From: Variovorax sp. OV700
Lineage (GTDB): Bacteria; Pseudomonadota; Gammaproteobacteria; Burkholderiales; Burkholderiaceae_C
DNA: 48,298 nucleotides
Direction: 5' to 3'
Assembly (NCBI RefSeq): GCF_900099805.1
Contig: NZ_FNDR01000021.1
Span: 1 to 48,298, forward strand
Shown here: positions 16,464 through 24,904 of the stretch, piece after piece
Layout: every line of letters begins with the position of its first letter
How positions within the stretch are numbered: the first letter of the stretch is position 1
The notes under the pieces: model-generated
What the model was told of the DNA's origin: nothing
Seen by the model: only the letters and a program-made list of their open reading frames with translations
The model's database searches: none
Translations under genes and position numbers: made by a program

Positions 16464-18683
16464 ATGAGCCTTAGCGAACTGTCCATCGAAACCGCGGGAA
16501 ACGATGTCGCCAGCGACCGCGCGCGCGCCGTCGAAGCCTTCCTCGCGCAGGTCCGAAGCCTGCTGCTTCCCGGCGCAGCCGTCTCCCACGACACGTTGCA
16601 GCCCGTGGCCGATGCGCTGGTTCGGCTGGGTCAGCGCCGCGCGCTGTTTCCGGCCGCCCACTTCCCGGTCGATGCCGAGCACCCCGCGCAGGTCTACCGG
16701 CTGGCCGAGGACGTCGACGGCGGGTTCGCGCTGTACCTGTCGGCCGGCGTGGCAGGCAAGGCCCAGCCGCCGCACGACCACACGACGTGGGCGGTGATCG
16801 CAGGCGTGGAGGGCAACGAACGCAACGAGCTCTACCGCCGCGAGAAGACGAGCGACCGGGCACGCGATGCGCTGGTGCACCAGCGCACCGTCGACGTGGC
16901 CGCCGGAAGCGCCGTCGTGCTGCTGCCCGACGACGTGCACACCATCGAGCTGGTCGGCGGCCAGGACGGGCGCCACCTGCACTTCTACGGCCGTGCGCTC
17001 GAGCTGCTCGACAAGCGCGTGGTGTTCGAAGGCGCGGAGGGCGGCAGCTACCGCTATTTCGCGGCGCCGAAGAACATTCGCCACCCGGCGATCACGCCGC
17101 AGGCATTGAAGGCAGCCCTGTCCGACGGCGAGGAGATCGCGCTGCTCGACGTGCGCGAGGCCGGCGTCTTCGTGCGCAGCCACATCCTGCTCGCGGCCTC
17201 GGCGCCGCTGTGGCGGCTGGAGGTGCTGATCGACCGGCTCGTGCCGCGCCGCAGCACCCGCATCGTGCTGACCGATGCCGACGAAGCGCTCGCGCACCAG
17301 GCGGCGGCCAAGCTAGTGTGTCTGGGCTGGCGCAACGTGTCGGTGCTGGCCGGCGGGACGCAGGGGTGGGCCGCCGCGGGCTATGAACTGTTCAGCGGCA
17401 GCAACGTGCCGAGCAAGGCCTTCGGCGAGATCATCGAGCACCAGAAGCACACGCCCTGGATCTCCGTCGACGAACTGCACGAGCGCGTGGAGCGCGGCGA
17501 CGACATCGTCGTGGTCGACAGCCGCACGCCGGAGGAATTTGCCGACTTCAGCCTGCCGTTTGCTCACAGCCTGCCGGGCGCCGAACTGGTCTACCGTATC
17601 CAGGAGCTCGCGCCCCGGCCCGAGACGCTGGTGGTGGTCAATTGCGCCGGCCGCACGCGCAGCATCGTGGGCGCGCAGACGCTCATCGACGCGGGAGTTC
17701 CCAATCCCGTGGTTTCGCTGAAGGACGGCACCATGGCTTGGCTGCTGGCGGGTCGCAAGCTCAGCCACGGCCGTGCTGCGCCGTTGCCCGAACCGGGCGA
17801 ACACGCGCGGCAGGCGGCCCGTGGCCGTGCCGAGAGCGTGGCGGCGCGCGCAGGCGTGCGCCGTATCGACGCGGCCACGTTGGCGCGCTTCGAAGCCGAG
17901 TCCGACGAGCGCTCGCTCTACCGCTTCGACGTGCGCACGCGCCAGGAGTACGAGGCCGGGCACCTCGAAGGCTGGCGCTGGGCACCTGGGGGCCAGCTGG
18001 TGCAGGCGACCGACGAATACGTGGGCACCCGCCGCGCCCGCATCGTGCTGGCCGACTGGGACGGCGTGCGCGCTTTGACCACCGGCGCGTGGCTTGGGCA
18101 ACTGGGCGGCCACGAGGTGTTCGTGCTTTCGCCACCGGCCTTGCCGGTGCTGGTGCTGGGCCCCGAACCCGTGCGCGTGCTGCAGCTGCGCGCGGGCGCA
18201 CCGGAGATCGCGCCGCGCGAAGCCGCCGCCGCTCTGGAGGCCGGCACCGCGGTGGTGTTCGACGTGGAGCGCCGGTCGGCCTACGAGCGCCGGCATATCG
18301 CGGGGGCGCGCTTCTCCGTCCCCGACCGGCTGCAGGAATTCATCGCCGACCTGCCCGTGTCGCAGCGCATCGTGCTCACCTCGTCGGACGGCGTGCTCGC
18401 GCGCGTGGTGGCGGCGGAACTCGGCGCGCGCATCGGCCGCGAGGTTCATGCACTCGCAGGCGGCACCCAGGCCTGGGCCGCCGCGCGCTTGCCCACGGCC
18501 AGCGGGCCGGAAGGCGTGCTGACGGGCGACGACGATCATTGGTACAGCCCCTATGCACACGCCGATCTTGCCAAGCGCGACGCCGGCTTCAAGCAGTACC
18601 TGGACTGGGAGGTGGGCCTCGTGGCACAGCTCGAACGAGAGGGTGATGTGGGCATCCGCCTCGTTGCGCCGGCTGCATCCTGA
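16464..18683 (+). CDS. Thiol dioxygenase fused to four rhodanese domains
   Basis: 739-residue fusion. Residues 1-205 are a cysteine-dioxygenase-type cupin with the iron ligands His104 and His106 (PPHDHTTW) and His159 (PDDVHTI). Four rhodanese-like domains follow at about 208-310, 330-435, 465-560 and 575-680. Only the second has the catalytic cysteine (Cys394 in VVNCAGRTRS). The matching positions are Asp271, Asp531 and Ser640 in the others. The C-terminus is a short YSPYAHADLAKRDAGFKQYLDWE tail. It should join thiol oxidation to persulfide sulfur transfer. The ATG giving MSLSEL was chosen because upstream residues look non-homologous. It converges on a cystathionine lyase and dioxygenase operon. 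Confidence 0.85.
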   Translation: MSLSELSIETAGNDVASDRARAVEAFLAQVRSLLLPGAAVSHDTLQPVADALVRLGQRRALFPAAHFPVDAEHPAQVYRLAEDVDGGFALYLSAGVAGKAQPPHDHTTWAVIAGVEGNERNELYRREKTSDRARDALVHQRTVDVAAGSAVVLLPDDVHTIELVGGQDGRHLHFYGRALELLDKRVVFEGAEGGSYRYFAAPKNIRHPAITPQALKAALSDGEEIALLDVREAGVFVRSHILLAASAPLWRLEVLIDRLVPRRSTRIVLTDADEALAHQAAAKLVCLGWRNVSVLAGGTQGWAAAGYELFSGSNVPSKAFGEIIEHQKHTPWISVDELHERVERGDDIVVVDSRTPEEFADFSLPFAHSLPGAELVYRIQELAPRPETLVVVNCAGRTRSIVGAQTLIDAGVPNPVVSLKDGTMAWLLAGRKLSHGRAAPLPEPGEHARQAARGRAESVAARAGVRRIDAATLARFEAESDERSLYRFDVRTRQEYEAGHLEGWRWAPGGQLVQATDEYVGTRRARIVLADWDGVRALTTGAWLGQLGGHEVFVLSPPALPVLVLGPEPVRVLQLRAGAPEIAPREAAAALEAGTAVVFDVERRSAYERRHIAGARFSVPDRLQEFIADLPVSQRIVLTSSDGVLARVVAAELGARIGREVHALAGGTQAWAAARLPTASGPEGVLTGDDDHWYSPYAHADLAKRDAGFKQYLDWEVGLVAQLEREGDVGIRLVAPAAS

Positions 18684-18738
18684 GCCCCTTCGGGCAGAAG
18701 GCGCCGGGTCAGACGGGTGATGTGCCCCGGAATGGGCC

Positions 18739-18757
18739 CCCGCTGAACTTCAACGGG
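18739..18757. terminator. Imperfect palindrome between convergent genes
   Basis: CCCGCTGAA and TTCAACGGG flank one base and pair at eight of nine positions. They straddle the stop of the leftward lyase, 56 bases after the rightward fusion gene. Two further short GCCC/GGGC hairpins lie just before it. There is no T-run, so an intrinsic bidirectional terminator is only a possibility. Confidence 0.3.
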
Positions 18758-19952
18758 CCTCGGTAGCCGACAGCGCTTGCGCCAGGTCGGCGATCAGATC
18801 CTGCGGATCCTCCAGCCCGATGTGCAGCCGCACGACCGACGCGTCGCCGGTCCACTGCCGGTGCTCGCGCAACCGCTCGGGCTGAGCGGCCAGTGCAAGG
18901 CTTTCGTAGCCGCCCCACGAGGCGCCGATGCCGAAGAGCGCGAGCGCATCGACGAAAGCGTCGGCAGCGGCCGGCGTGGCATGGCGGAATTCGAAGGAAA
19001 CCAGCCCGCTCGCCCCGCTGAAATCGCGCTTCCACAGCGTGTGGCCGGGATCGGTGGGCAGCGCCGGGTAGAAGACGCGCGACACCTGCGGCTGCTGATG
19101 CAGGAACTCAGCCACCGCGGTGGCATTGCGCTGGTGCTGCGCCAGCCGAACCGGCAGCGTGCGCAGGCCGCGCAGCGCGAGGTAGGCATCGTCGGCGCCG
19201 ATGGTCAAGCCCAGCGCCTCATAGGCGGTCGAGAGCTTTGCGGCCAGCGCCGGGCTATCGACCACCACGATGCCCTGCATCAGGTCGGAATGGCCCGAGA
19301 TGTACTTGGTGGCCGCCTGGATCGAGATGTTGGCGCCCAGCGCAAGCGGCCGATGGAACCAGCCGCCGCTCCAGGTGTTGTCGGTTGCCACGGTCACGCC
19401 GCGGTCGCGCGCAATGGCGCTCAGCGCGGGCAGGTCCAGCACCTCGTAGAGCAGCGAACTCGGCGATTCGAGGTACAGAAGCCTCGTATTCGGCCGCAGC
19501 AGGCTGGCCAGGTCGTCGTGCGTCGGCGAGAAATACTCGACCGTGATGCCCAGCCGCTGGAGCAGCGTGCTGTCGACCCGGCGCAGGGGCGCATACACGC
19601 CGTCGGCCACCAGCGCATGGTCGCCGGGCGAGAGCAGCGCGAGCAGCACCAGCGTGATCGCCGACAGCCCCGAAGGCGTGAGGAAGGCGTGGTGCCCGCC
19701 TTCGAGACCCACTACCGCGTCTTCGAGTGCGCGGTGGGTGTCCAGGCCATGGCGGCCGTAGGAGGCCACGCGTTCGCCCGCCGCGCGGCGGTGGTGGTGG
19801 TCGGCATGCGCGGCCGTGTTCTCGAAGCGCACGGTGCTTGTGCGCACCACAGGCACGTTGACCGGCCCCGCGCCGTCGCGCAGCGCGGCGGCGCCCGCAT
19901 GCAGCAATCGGGTCGAGGAGCGCAGGTTTGCTGCCGGAGCTTTCGCGCTCAT
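18750..19952 (-). CDS. metC: Cystathionine beta-lyase-like PLP enzyme
   Basis: 400-residue Cys/Met metabolism PLP enzyme. The cofactor lysine is Lys216 in AATKYISGHSD, with DNTWSGGWFHRPL upstream contacting the cofactor. The general layout (ASYGRHGLDTHRALEDAV and SPTHDDLASLL) is closer to cystathionine beta-lyases and cysteine desulfhydrase-type MetC proteins than to gamma-lyases. It would split C-S bonds of cystathionine, cystine or cysteine, releasing thiol or persulfide. Its start overlaps the stop of the stand-alone thiol dioxygenase (ATGA), so the two are coupled. Context with a polar amino acid importer suggests breakdown of imported sulfur amino acids rather than methionine synthesis. 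Confidence 0.8.
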   Translation of the reverse strand: MSAKAPAANLRSSTRLLHAGAAALRDGAGPVNVPVVRTSTVRFENTAAHADHHHRRAAGERVASYGRHGLDTHRALEDAVVGLEGGHHAFLTPSGLSAITLVLLALLSPGDHALVADGVYAPLRRVDSTLLQRLGITVEYFSPTHDDLASLLRPNTRLLYLESPSSLLYEVLDLPALSAIARDRGVTVATDNTWSGGWFHRPLALGANISIQAATKYISGHSDLMQGIVVVDSPALAAKLSTAYEALGLTIGADDAYLALRGLRTLPVRLAQHQRNATAVAEFLHQQPQVSRVFYPALPTDPGHTLWKRDFSGASGLVSFEFRHATPAAADAFVDALALFGIGASWGGYESLALAAQPERLREHRQWTGDASVVRLHIGLEDPQDLIADLAQALSATEAR

Positions 19953-20587
19953 GCCACCGCCTTGCCCGGCTTGAGCTGCGTGGCGTTGTAGTTCACGACC
20001 GCACCGGTTTCCAGGTTCACGCCGATACGCTGCGAGAGGGTTTCGAGCGGACGGCCATACAGGTGGAAATGCAGCGTGGGCGTGTCGCCGATCACGTGGA
20101 TGCTGTGCAGGTCGTCGGGCAAGAAGGCGATCGGCGTGCCCGGCTGCACCGTCATTTGCCGCTCAAGCTCCAGCCGCACCACGGTCGGGTCGCTGCGGTC
20201 GTCGGTGCGGCGGTAGATGCGGTTCTCCTCCTGCCCCTGGACCGCCACGATGGCGGCCCAGGTCGTGTGGTTGTGCGGAATCGACGTCTTTCCCGGGTTG
20301 ATGGAGTTCAGATAGAGCGCCAGGTCTTCGTTGCCATCCTCGGGATTCAGTCGGTAGCGCGTGGAGGCGCCCACGCCTTCGGTGACAGCCGGTGGCGGAA
20401 AATCGGCGCTGGTGAACAGTTCGGTCAGTCCCGCGAGCTTTTCGAGGCGCGCCGTGATGCGCACAAGAACGGCGCGATCGAGGGGGTACGTGTTCGCGAT
20501 GCGGCGGATGTCGGTCAGGGCCTGGTCGACGGCGACGCGGCGCTGGGCGGCCAATGCAGTGCCAGAGAGGCTGTGAGATGTGTTCAT
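19949..20587 (-). CDS. Stand-alone thiol dioxygenase (cysteine dioxygenase family)
   Basis: 212-residue cupin, the usual size for bacterial CDO-family enzymes. Iron ligands His105 and His107 (PHNHTTW) and His161 (PDDLHSI) are all present. It oxidises a thiol to the sulfinate with O2. Cysteine is the default substrate, but 3-mercaptopropionate and mercaptosuccinate dioxygenases belong to the same family and the latter is known from Variovorax. It is clearly related to the N-terminal domain of the fusion protein 1.3 kb away (shared HTTWA, LPDD-H and FYGR/LYGR motifs). It is co-transcribed with the lyase and importer genes. Confidence 0.85.
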   Translation of the reverse strand: MNTSHSLSGTALAAQRRVAVDQALTDIRRIANTYPLDRAVLVRITARLEKLAGLTELFTSADFPPPAVTEGVGASTRYRLNPEDGNEDLALYLNSINPGKTSIPHNHTTWAAIVAVQGQEENRIYRRTDDRSDPTVVRLELERQMTVQPGTPIAFLPDDLHSIHVIGDTPTLHFHLYGRPLETLSQRIGVNLETGAVVNYNATQLKPGKAVA

Positions 20588-20608
20588 GGCTTCACGGGAG
20601 TGGTGGGT

Positions 20609-21469
20609 TCAGAGCGCAAAGCGCAGCCGCTCGAAAGGCAGCGCTTCGGCAAGGGGAGCGGGTCGTGCAGGCGCCGTGCGCGCGCCTTCGCCGAGCGCGC
20701 GGCGAAGGAAGGCGCGGGTGCGTTCGCTTTCGGGCCGCCCGAAGATGCGCGGCGCGGGGCCGTGTTCGACGATGACGCCGGCCTCGGTGAAATACACCTG
20801 GTCGCTGATCTCCTCGGCAAAGCGCATCTCGTGCGTCACCAGCACGCAGGTCAGGCCCTCCTGAACCAGGTCGCGGATCACGGTCAGCACCTCGCCGACG
20901 GTCTCCGGATCGAGAGCGGAGGTCACCTCGTCGAACAGGATCAGTTCGGGGCGCATGGCCAGCGCCCGCGCGATCGCGACGCGCTGCTGCTGCCCACCCG
21001 AGAGCTCGCCGGGATAGGCCGCCTCCTTGTGAGACAGGCGCACCTTGTCGAGCAGGGCGCGCGCCTCTTGCTGGGCTGCGGCGCGGTCGCGGCCCGCCAC
21101 ACGCGTGGGCGCGATCACCAGGTTTTCCAGCACGGTAAGGTGCGGAAACAGGTTGTACTGCTGGAACACGAAGCCCACCCGCTTGCGCAGTGCGATGAGC
21201 TCGGCCTCGGAGCGCAGCGTGTCCACCTGCGTGTCGCCCACACGGATCGTCCCGCGTTGCGGCCGCAGCAAGCCGGTGATGCAGCGCAGGATGGTCGATT
21301 TGCCCGATCCCGAAGGACCGATGATGGACACGGCCTGGCCCCGCCGCACCTCGAGGTCGATGCCCTTGAGCACCTCGTTGGCGCCGAACCGCAGGTGCAC
21401 GTCGCCGAGCGCCACGAGCGGGGCTTCCTCTGCGACAGACGTGGAGCGGGTTTTATCAATGGCGGTCAT
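20609..21469 (-). CDS. Polar amino acid ABC transporter ATP-binding protein
   Basis: 286-residue ATPase of the HisP/GlnQ family. Walker A GPSGSGKST is at residues 51-59, the signature LSGGQQQR at 156-163 and Walker B LILFDE at 176-181. The ATG giving MTAIDKT was taken as start; it overlaps the end of the permease gene by 14 bases. A shorter tail than usual follows the ATPase core. It energises the two permeases upstream. Co-location with thiol dioxygenase and C-S lyase suggests cystine or a related sulfur amino acid as cargo (inference). Confidence 0.88.
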   Translation of the reverse strand: MTAIDKTRSTSVAEEAPLVALGDVHLRFGANEVLKGIDLEVRRGQAVSIIGPSGSGKSTILRCITGLLRPQRGTIRVGDTQVDTLRSEAELIALRKRVGFVFQQYNLFPHLTVLENLVIAPTRVAGRDRAAAQQEARALLDKVRLSHKEAAYPGELSGGQQQRVAIARALAMRPELILFDEVTSALDPETVGEVLTVIRDLVQEGLTCVLVTHEMRFAEEISDQVYFTEAGVIVEHGPAPRIFGRPESERTRAFLRRALGEGARTAPARPAPLAEALPFERLRFAL

Positions 21470-22277
21470 GGCGGCGCTCCAGCGCGCGGGTGGCGCGCGC
21501 AATCGGATAGCAGTAGGCGAAGAACAGGCCCAGCAGCGTGAAATAGACAAGGATGGTGAAGTCGGTGCGCGCGACCGTGTTGCTCGCGATCTGTGCCGTG
21601 TCGACGACGTCGTGCACGCCCACCAGCGAGGCCAGCGCCGTGCTCATGGTGATGCTGGCGTACAAGTTCATCCACGGCGGCAGCATGCGGCGCAGGCACT
21701 GCGGCAGCACGATCAGGCGGAAGATCTCGCGGCGCCTGAATGCCAGCGACTGCGCGGCCTCCCACTGCGCGCTCGGGATCGACTGGATCGCGCCGCGGAA
21801 GATTTCCGCTACGTTCGCGCTGGCCGGCAGGGCCAGGCCCAGCACGACCTTGATCCAGTCGGGAAAGGGAAAAGTCCACGACACCAGGTGAAGCTCGAAC
21901 GGAAACACGTACGTCGTGAAATAGACCAGCACCAGCACCGGCGCATTGCGAAAGACCTGCACGTACCATCGCGCGGCAACGCGCAGCACCCGAAGCGGCG
22001 AGAGCGCCAGCGCTCCGACCAGCAGTCCGGCCAACGTGCCCAGCGCCATTGCGAGCACACTGATCTCGATGTTGGCCAGCAGGCCGCGCAGCAGCGTGGG
22101 CAGCCATTTCCAGAGGTGGACGAAAGCCATGGGCGTGGTGCCTGTGCCGGCCCAGAACACCATGAGCGCCAGCGTGGCCCACGCCGCCAAGACCCAGGGA
22201 CGGCGCCATGCGGGCGTGCCGGCCTGCGCGTCGAGAGCGGGGGCGCTGCCCTTCGGAAGTGCGAACTCACTGGCCAT
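21456..22277 (-). CDS. Polar amino acid ABC transporter permease
   Basis: 273-residue inner-membrane protein of the HisM/GlnP type, with hydrophobic segments starting near residue 30 and the ATPase-coupling EAA-like loop QWEAAQSLAFRRREIFRLIVLPQCLRRMLPP near residue 190. The N-terminus is extended and hydrophilic. It overlaps the second permease by 11 bases, which is typical for a heteromeric pair. Confidence 0.87.
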   Translation of the reverse strand: MASEFALPKGSAPALDAQAGTPAWRRPWVLAAWATLALMVFWAGTGTTPMAFVHLWKWLPTLLRGLLANIEISVLAMALGTLAGLLVGALALSPLRVLRVAARWYVQVFRNAPVLVLVYFTTYVFPFELHLVSWTFPFPDWIKVVLGLALPASANVAEIFRGAIQSIPSAQWEAAQSLAFRRREIFRLIVLPQCLRRMLPPWMNLYASITMSTALASLVGVHDVVDTAQIASNTVARTDFTILVYFTLLGLFFAYCYPIARATRALERRHDRH

Positions 22278-23010
22278 AGCCGGGCATCCTCAGGCGTACT
22301 TCGAGCCAGCGGCCCGCCAGGCTCACGAGCCAGGTCAGGAGGCCGAAGAAGATCAAGATCAGCAACAGCAGTTCGAGGACGTTGTCGCGCTGCGTCCAGA
22401 TCATGATGGATTCATAGGTCACGTCTCCCACCGCGATGGCCGAGGCCACCGCGGTCATCTTGACCAGGTCGACCAGGTTGTTGACCAGCGAGGGCAGCGC
22501 GAAGCGCAGTGCCAGCGGCAGCTCCACGCGCGACAGTAGCTGGCGCTGCGAGAAGCCGAGCGAGCGCGCGGCCTCCAGCGTGACGCGCGGCACGGCCTCG
22601 ATGCCCGCGCGCAGCGCCTCGGCGTGGAACACGCCCTTGTGCAGCGACACCACGATCACCACCCACACAAATGGCGTGAGCGGATTGCCGCCGGGTAGCT
22701 TCACGTGCTGCGTGATCAGCATGTTGAGCACGAGAAACGCGCAATACAGCTGCACCAGCGTGGGCGTGTTGCGCGTGAGTTCGACGAATGCGCGCGCCGG
22801 CTGCACCAGCCAGGAACGGCCCGAGGTCAGCGCCGCCGCGATCAGCACGCCTGCCGCGAGGCTCGCCGGAATGGTCAGCAGGCACAGCTGCAGCGTAACG
22901 CCGAGACCGCGCAGGAAGGCGCCGCGCTCGCCGGTGTCGAGCACGAAGGCGTAGTTCAGGCCCACCGCCCTGAGGGCGGCCACGGCCTGCGCGAGCAGCG
23001 TTTCGCTCAT
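22267..23010 (-). CDS. Polar amino acid ABC transporter permease
   Basis: 247-residue partner permease of the same family. It has the coupling loop VTLEAARSLGFSQRQLLSRVELPLALRFALP around residues 140-170 and FVELTRNTPTLVQLYCAFLVL, the conserved segment near the start of the core. It begins six bases after the binding-protein stop. The order binding protein, permease, permease, ATPase is standard for this transporter class. Confidence 0.87.
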   Translation of the reverse strand: MSETLLAQAVAALRAVGLNYAFVLDTGERGAFLRGLGVTLQLCLLTIPASLAAGVLIAAALTSGRSWLVQPARAFVELTRNTPTLVQLYCAFLVLNMLITQHVKLPGGNPLTPFVWVVIVVSLHKGVFHAEALRAGIEAVPRVTLEAARSLGFSQRQLLSRVELPLALRFALPSLVNNLVDLVKMTAVASAIAVGDVTYESIMIWTQRDNVLELLLLILIFFGLLTWLVSLAGRWLEVRLRMPGYGQ

Positions 23011-23016
23011 CGACGC

Positions 23017-23874
23017 TCAGGGCGCCTTGAACCTGGCCTGCAGTTCGGGCAGCAGTGGCTGCGGCGGCTCGATGCCGTTGCGCTTTTCGGTGGCGATCAG
23101 CCAGCCGCTGCGGTGCCATTGCTGGACCACCTTGTCGACGGCGGCAATGGTGTCGGCCTCGCCCTTGCGGGTCCACACCACCGACGGCGCGGGCAGGATC
23201 TCATCGCGGATCGGCGCCGCGTATGCGGCCCATTCGGCGTTGTTGCGCAACAGTGGCTGGATCAGCGTGGCGTCGTGCACGGCCGCCACGCAGTTACCGC
23301 CGCGCAGCGCGAGCAGCGATTCCGCAGAGCTCTTGAAGCCGCGCACCTGGGCACCGTATTGCTCCTGCAGCGGCTTCACGTAGCTGCTGCCCTGGGAAGC
23401 GCACACGACCTTGCCGCGCAGGTCTTCCCACTTGGCGATGCCGCTGGTCTTCTGCACCGCGGCCGTACCGCCTACGCGGTAGAAAGGCGTGGGCGCATGG
23501 CCGAGGATCTCGCCGCGGTCGGCGTTGTACTCCATCGAGGCGATCAGCAGGTCGACCTTGCCGGACTGCAGGAACTGCACGCGGTTCGAAGGCTGTACTT
23601 GCACCAGCTCGGCCTCGACACCGAGCTGCTTGGCCAGGTCGCGCGCCAAGTCGGGGTTCCAGCCGACCAGCTGCTGTGTGGCGGGGTCGATCGAGCCGAA
23701 GGGACCGCCGCCCACCACCACGCCGATGGCGACCTTGCCACGCTGCTTGATGCGGTCGAGCGTGGCGTCGGCATGCGCCGCGCCGGCGCACAGGCCGAGC
23801 ACCGCGGCAAGCGCGATGACGGTGCGGGAAGAAACCAGTGAAGAGGGGAAGGAGGGCCGCGGGTGGGAAGTCAT
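23017..23874 (-). CDS. Polar amino acid ABC transporter substrate-binding protein
   Basis: 285-residue type II periplasmic binding protein (SBP_bac_3). A signal peptide ends AGAAHADA, followed by TLDRIKQRGKVAIGVVVGGGPFGSIDP, GWNPDLARDLAKQLGVEAELVQV and KVDLLIASMEYNADRGEI. The ATG at 23874 is used; an in-frame TTG lies four codons upstream. It leads the sulfur amino acid operon and sets its specificity; cystine-like ligands fit the neighbours best but this is not proven. Confidence 0.87.
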   Translation of the reverse strand: MTSHPRPSFPSSLVSSRTVIALAAVLGLCAGAAHADATLDRIKQRGKVAIGVVVGGGPFGSIDPATQQLVGWNPDLARDLAKQLGVEAELVQVQPSNRVQFLQSGKVDLLIASMEYNADRGEILGHAPTPFYRVGGTAAVQKTSGIAKWEDLRGKVVCASQGSSYVKPLQEQYGAQVRGFKSSAESLLALRGGNCVAAVHDATLIQPLLRNNAEWAAYAAPIRDEILPAPSVVWTRKGEADTIAAVDKVVQQWHRSGWLIATEKRNGIEPPQPLLPELQARFKAP

Positions 23875-24303
23875 CGAATGCGTCAACGAATGCGAAATGC
23901 TAGAGAGTCGAAGAGAAGGCAGGCGGCGATCTTCCGGGGCCGCGGCTGCTGCCGCAACGAACGCCTTCGACTATCGATATGCGTTTTTTCACCCGGGAAA
24001 CCGCATCGCATCCTCAGACCAGTTGGTTGTTTAGAACCGACTCTTCGGTTGTTGGAGCTTCATCACCCCGCTCCTACAGTGATGGTCATCGCCACCAAGC
24101 CGGATGGTGAATGAAGAAGCAATGCACAGGAACCCAAGCGGCGCTCACGCGCAATCCACGCTTCGTGCGCTCGAGGCCAGGTTTGCGAAGCACGGCGGCA
24201 TAGTCGTTGACGTGGACATCCGTGTCGATCACGGGATGGTCGAGGCCGGCCAAGCTGCGACGTCCATGCCCTCCCGAGACCGGAGATCGAGCTGAGGTGT
24301 TCG
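23875..24303. other. Gene-less region with promoter elements and a possible gene remnant
   Basis: About 430 bases between the leftward importer operon and the rightward MOSC operon, with no convincing intact gene. Near 24035-24050 the arms AACCGA and TCGGTT flank CTCT exactly, with GGTTGTT repeated on both sides, so this may be a control site for the leftward operon. A short amidohydrolase-like stretch on the minus strand is listed separately. The other open frames here read as noise. Confidence 0.5.
24188..24247 (-). pseudogene. Possible amidohydrolase N-terminal remnant
   Basis: The minus strand encodes GLDHPVIDTDVHVNDYAAVL, which resembles the metal-binding start of amidohydrolase-2 family decarboxylases and hydrolases (DxDxHxN pattern after a short leader). 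After this point the frame turns into basic, low-complexity residues and ends within 35 codons, and no continuation was found in the other two frames. It may be the leftover of a deleted gene of the degradation cluster, or chance. Confidence 0.35.
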
Positions 24304-24327
24304 ATAGGACACAAAGTGTCCTATAAT
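24304..24327 (+). promoter_or_regulatory. Operator O1 overlapping a TATAAT promoter of the MOSC operon
   Basis: A perfect 21-base palindrome: arms ATAGGACAC and GTGTCCTAT around AAA (24304-24324). Its right arm runs into a consensus -10 box TATAAT (24322-24327). A weak -35-like TTCGAT lies 16 bases upstream. A bound protein would block RNA polymerase. Related sites are at 30128-30148 and 33768-33788. Confidence 0.75.
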
Positions 24328-24378
24328 GATGTTCCTTCATTCGAACGGCTGGACCGCCGCTATCAAGGAGCGTTGAAC

Positions 24379-24903
24379 ATGACTACTCCCGCAGACCAAC
24401 CATCGCATCTCGCGGAACGGGATGTCCTTCCCGCATGGACGGGCATCGTTCGGCACCTGCACATCACGCCTCGAGCCTTCCTTCCCATGGAGTCATTCGA
24501 TCAGTTGACGCTCGTGGCCGGCAAAGGCATCGAAGGGGACAGGTACATGATCGGCCGGGAGTCCGGCTTCTACTCCCACAAGCCGGAGGAGGGGCGGCAG
24601 ATCACGCTTTTCGAGATCGAGACGCTTGAGGCCTTGGCGCGCGATGCAAAGATCCAGATGCTGCCCGAGGAGCATCGCAGAAACGTGACCGTGCAAGGTG
24701 TGCCGCTCAATCATCTCGTCGGCCGCCAGTTCTGGGTCGGGGAAACGCTTCTCGAAGCCACCCGGCTGTCCACGCCGTGCCGCCACATCGAGGAGATCCT
24801 CGGCAAGGCGGTGTTCGATCCATTGATCAACAGGTCGGGGCTCAATTGCCGGATTCTGAAAGGCGGCGTCATCCGCGTGGGCGACGCTGTCCGCGGGGCG
24901 TGA
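24379..24903 (+). CDS. MOSC-domain protein (YiiM/mARC-like molybdenum cofactor protein)
   Basis: 174-residue single MOSC domain. GIEGDRY (residues 50-56), the RRNVTVQG segment and the conserved cysteine Cys134 in STPCRHIEEI, which ligates molybdenum in the family, are present. Relatives such as E. coli YiiM and YcbX and eukaryotic mARC reduce N-hydroxylated compounds, taking electrons from a flavin/iron-sulfur reductase. The ATG chosen has AAGGAG eight bases before it; the frame extends upstream into the promoter. The stop is one base from the ATG of a flavin/2Fe-2S reductase, which is the natural electron donor. Confidence 0.82.
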   Translation: MTTPADQPSHLAERDVLPAWTGIVRHLHITPRAFLPMESFDQLTLVAGKGIEGDRYMIGRESGFYSHKPEEGRQITLFEIETLEALARDAKIQMLPEEHRRNVTVQGVPLNHLVGRQFWVGETLLEATRLSTPCRHIEEILGKAVFDPLINRSGLNCRILKGGVIRVGDAVRGA

Positions 24904-24904
24904 T

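Noticed and set aside
15285..17297. A 670-codon minus-strand open frame covering the Bug receptor and beyond
   Set aside because: The part upstream of about 16319 is antisense to the dioxygenase-rhodanese gene, has no recognisable domain, and is explained by high GC keeping several frames open.
23863..24114. Small open frames between the importer operon and the MOSC operon
   Set aside because: Low-complexity arginine/serine-rich translations without a ribosome site; only the short amidohydrolase-like stretch merited mention.
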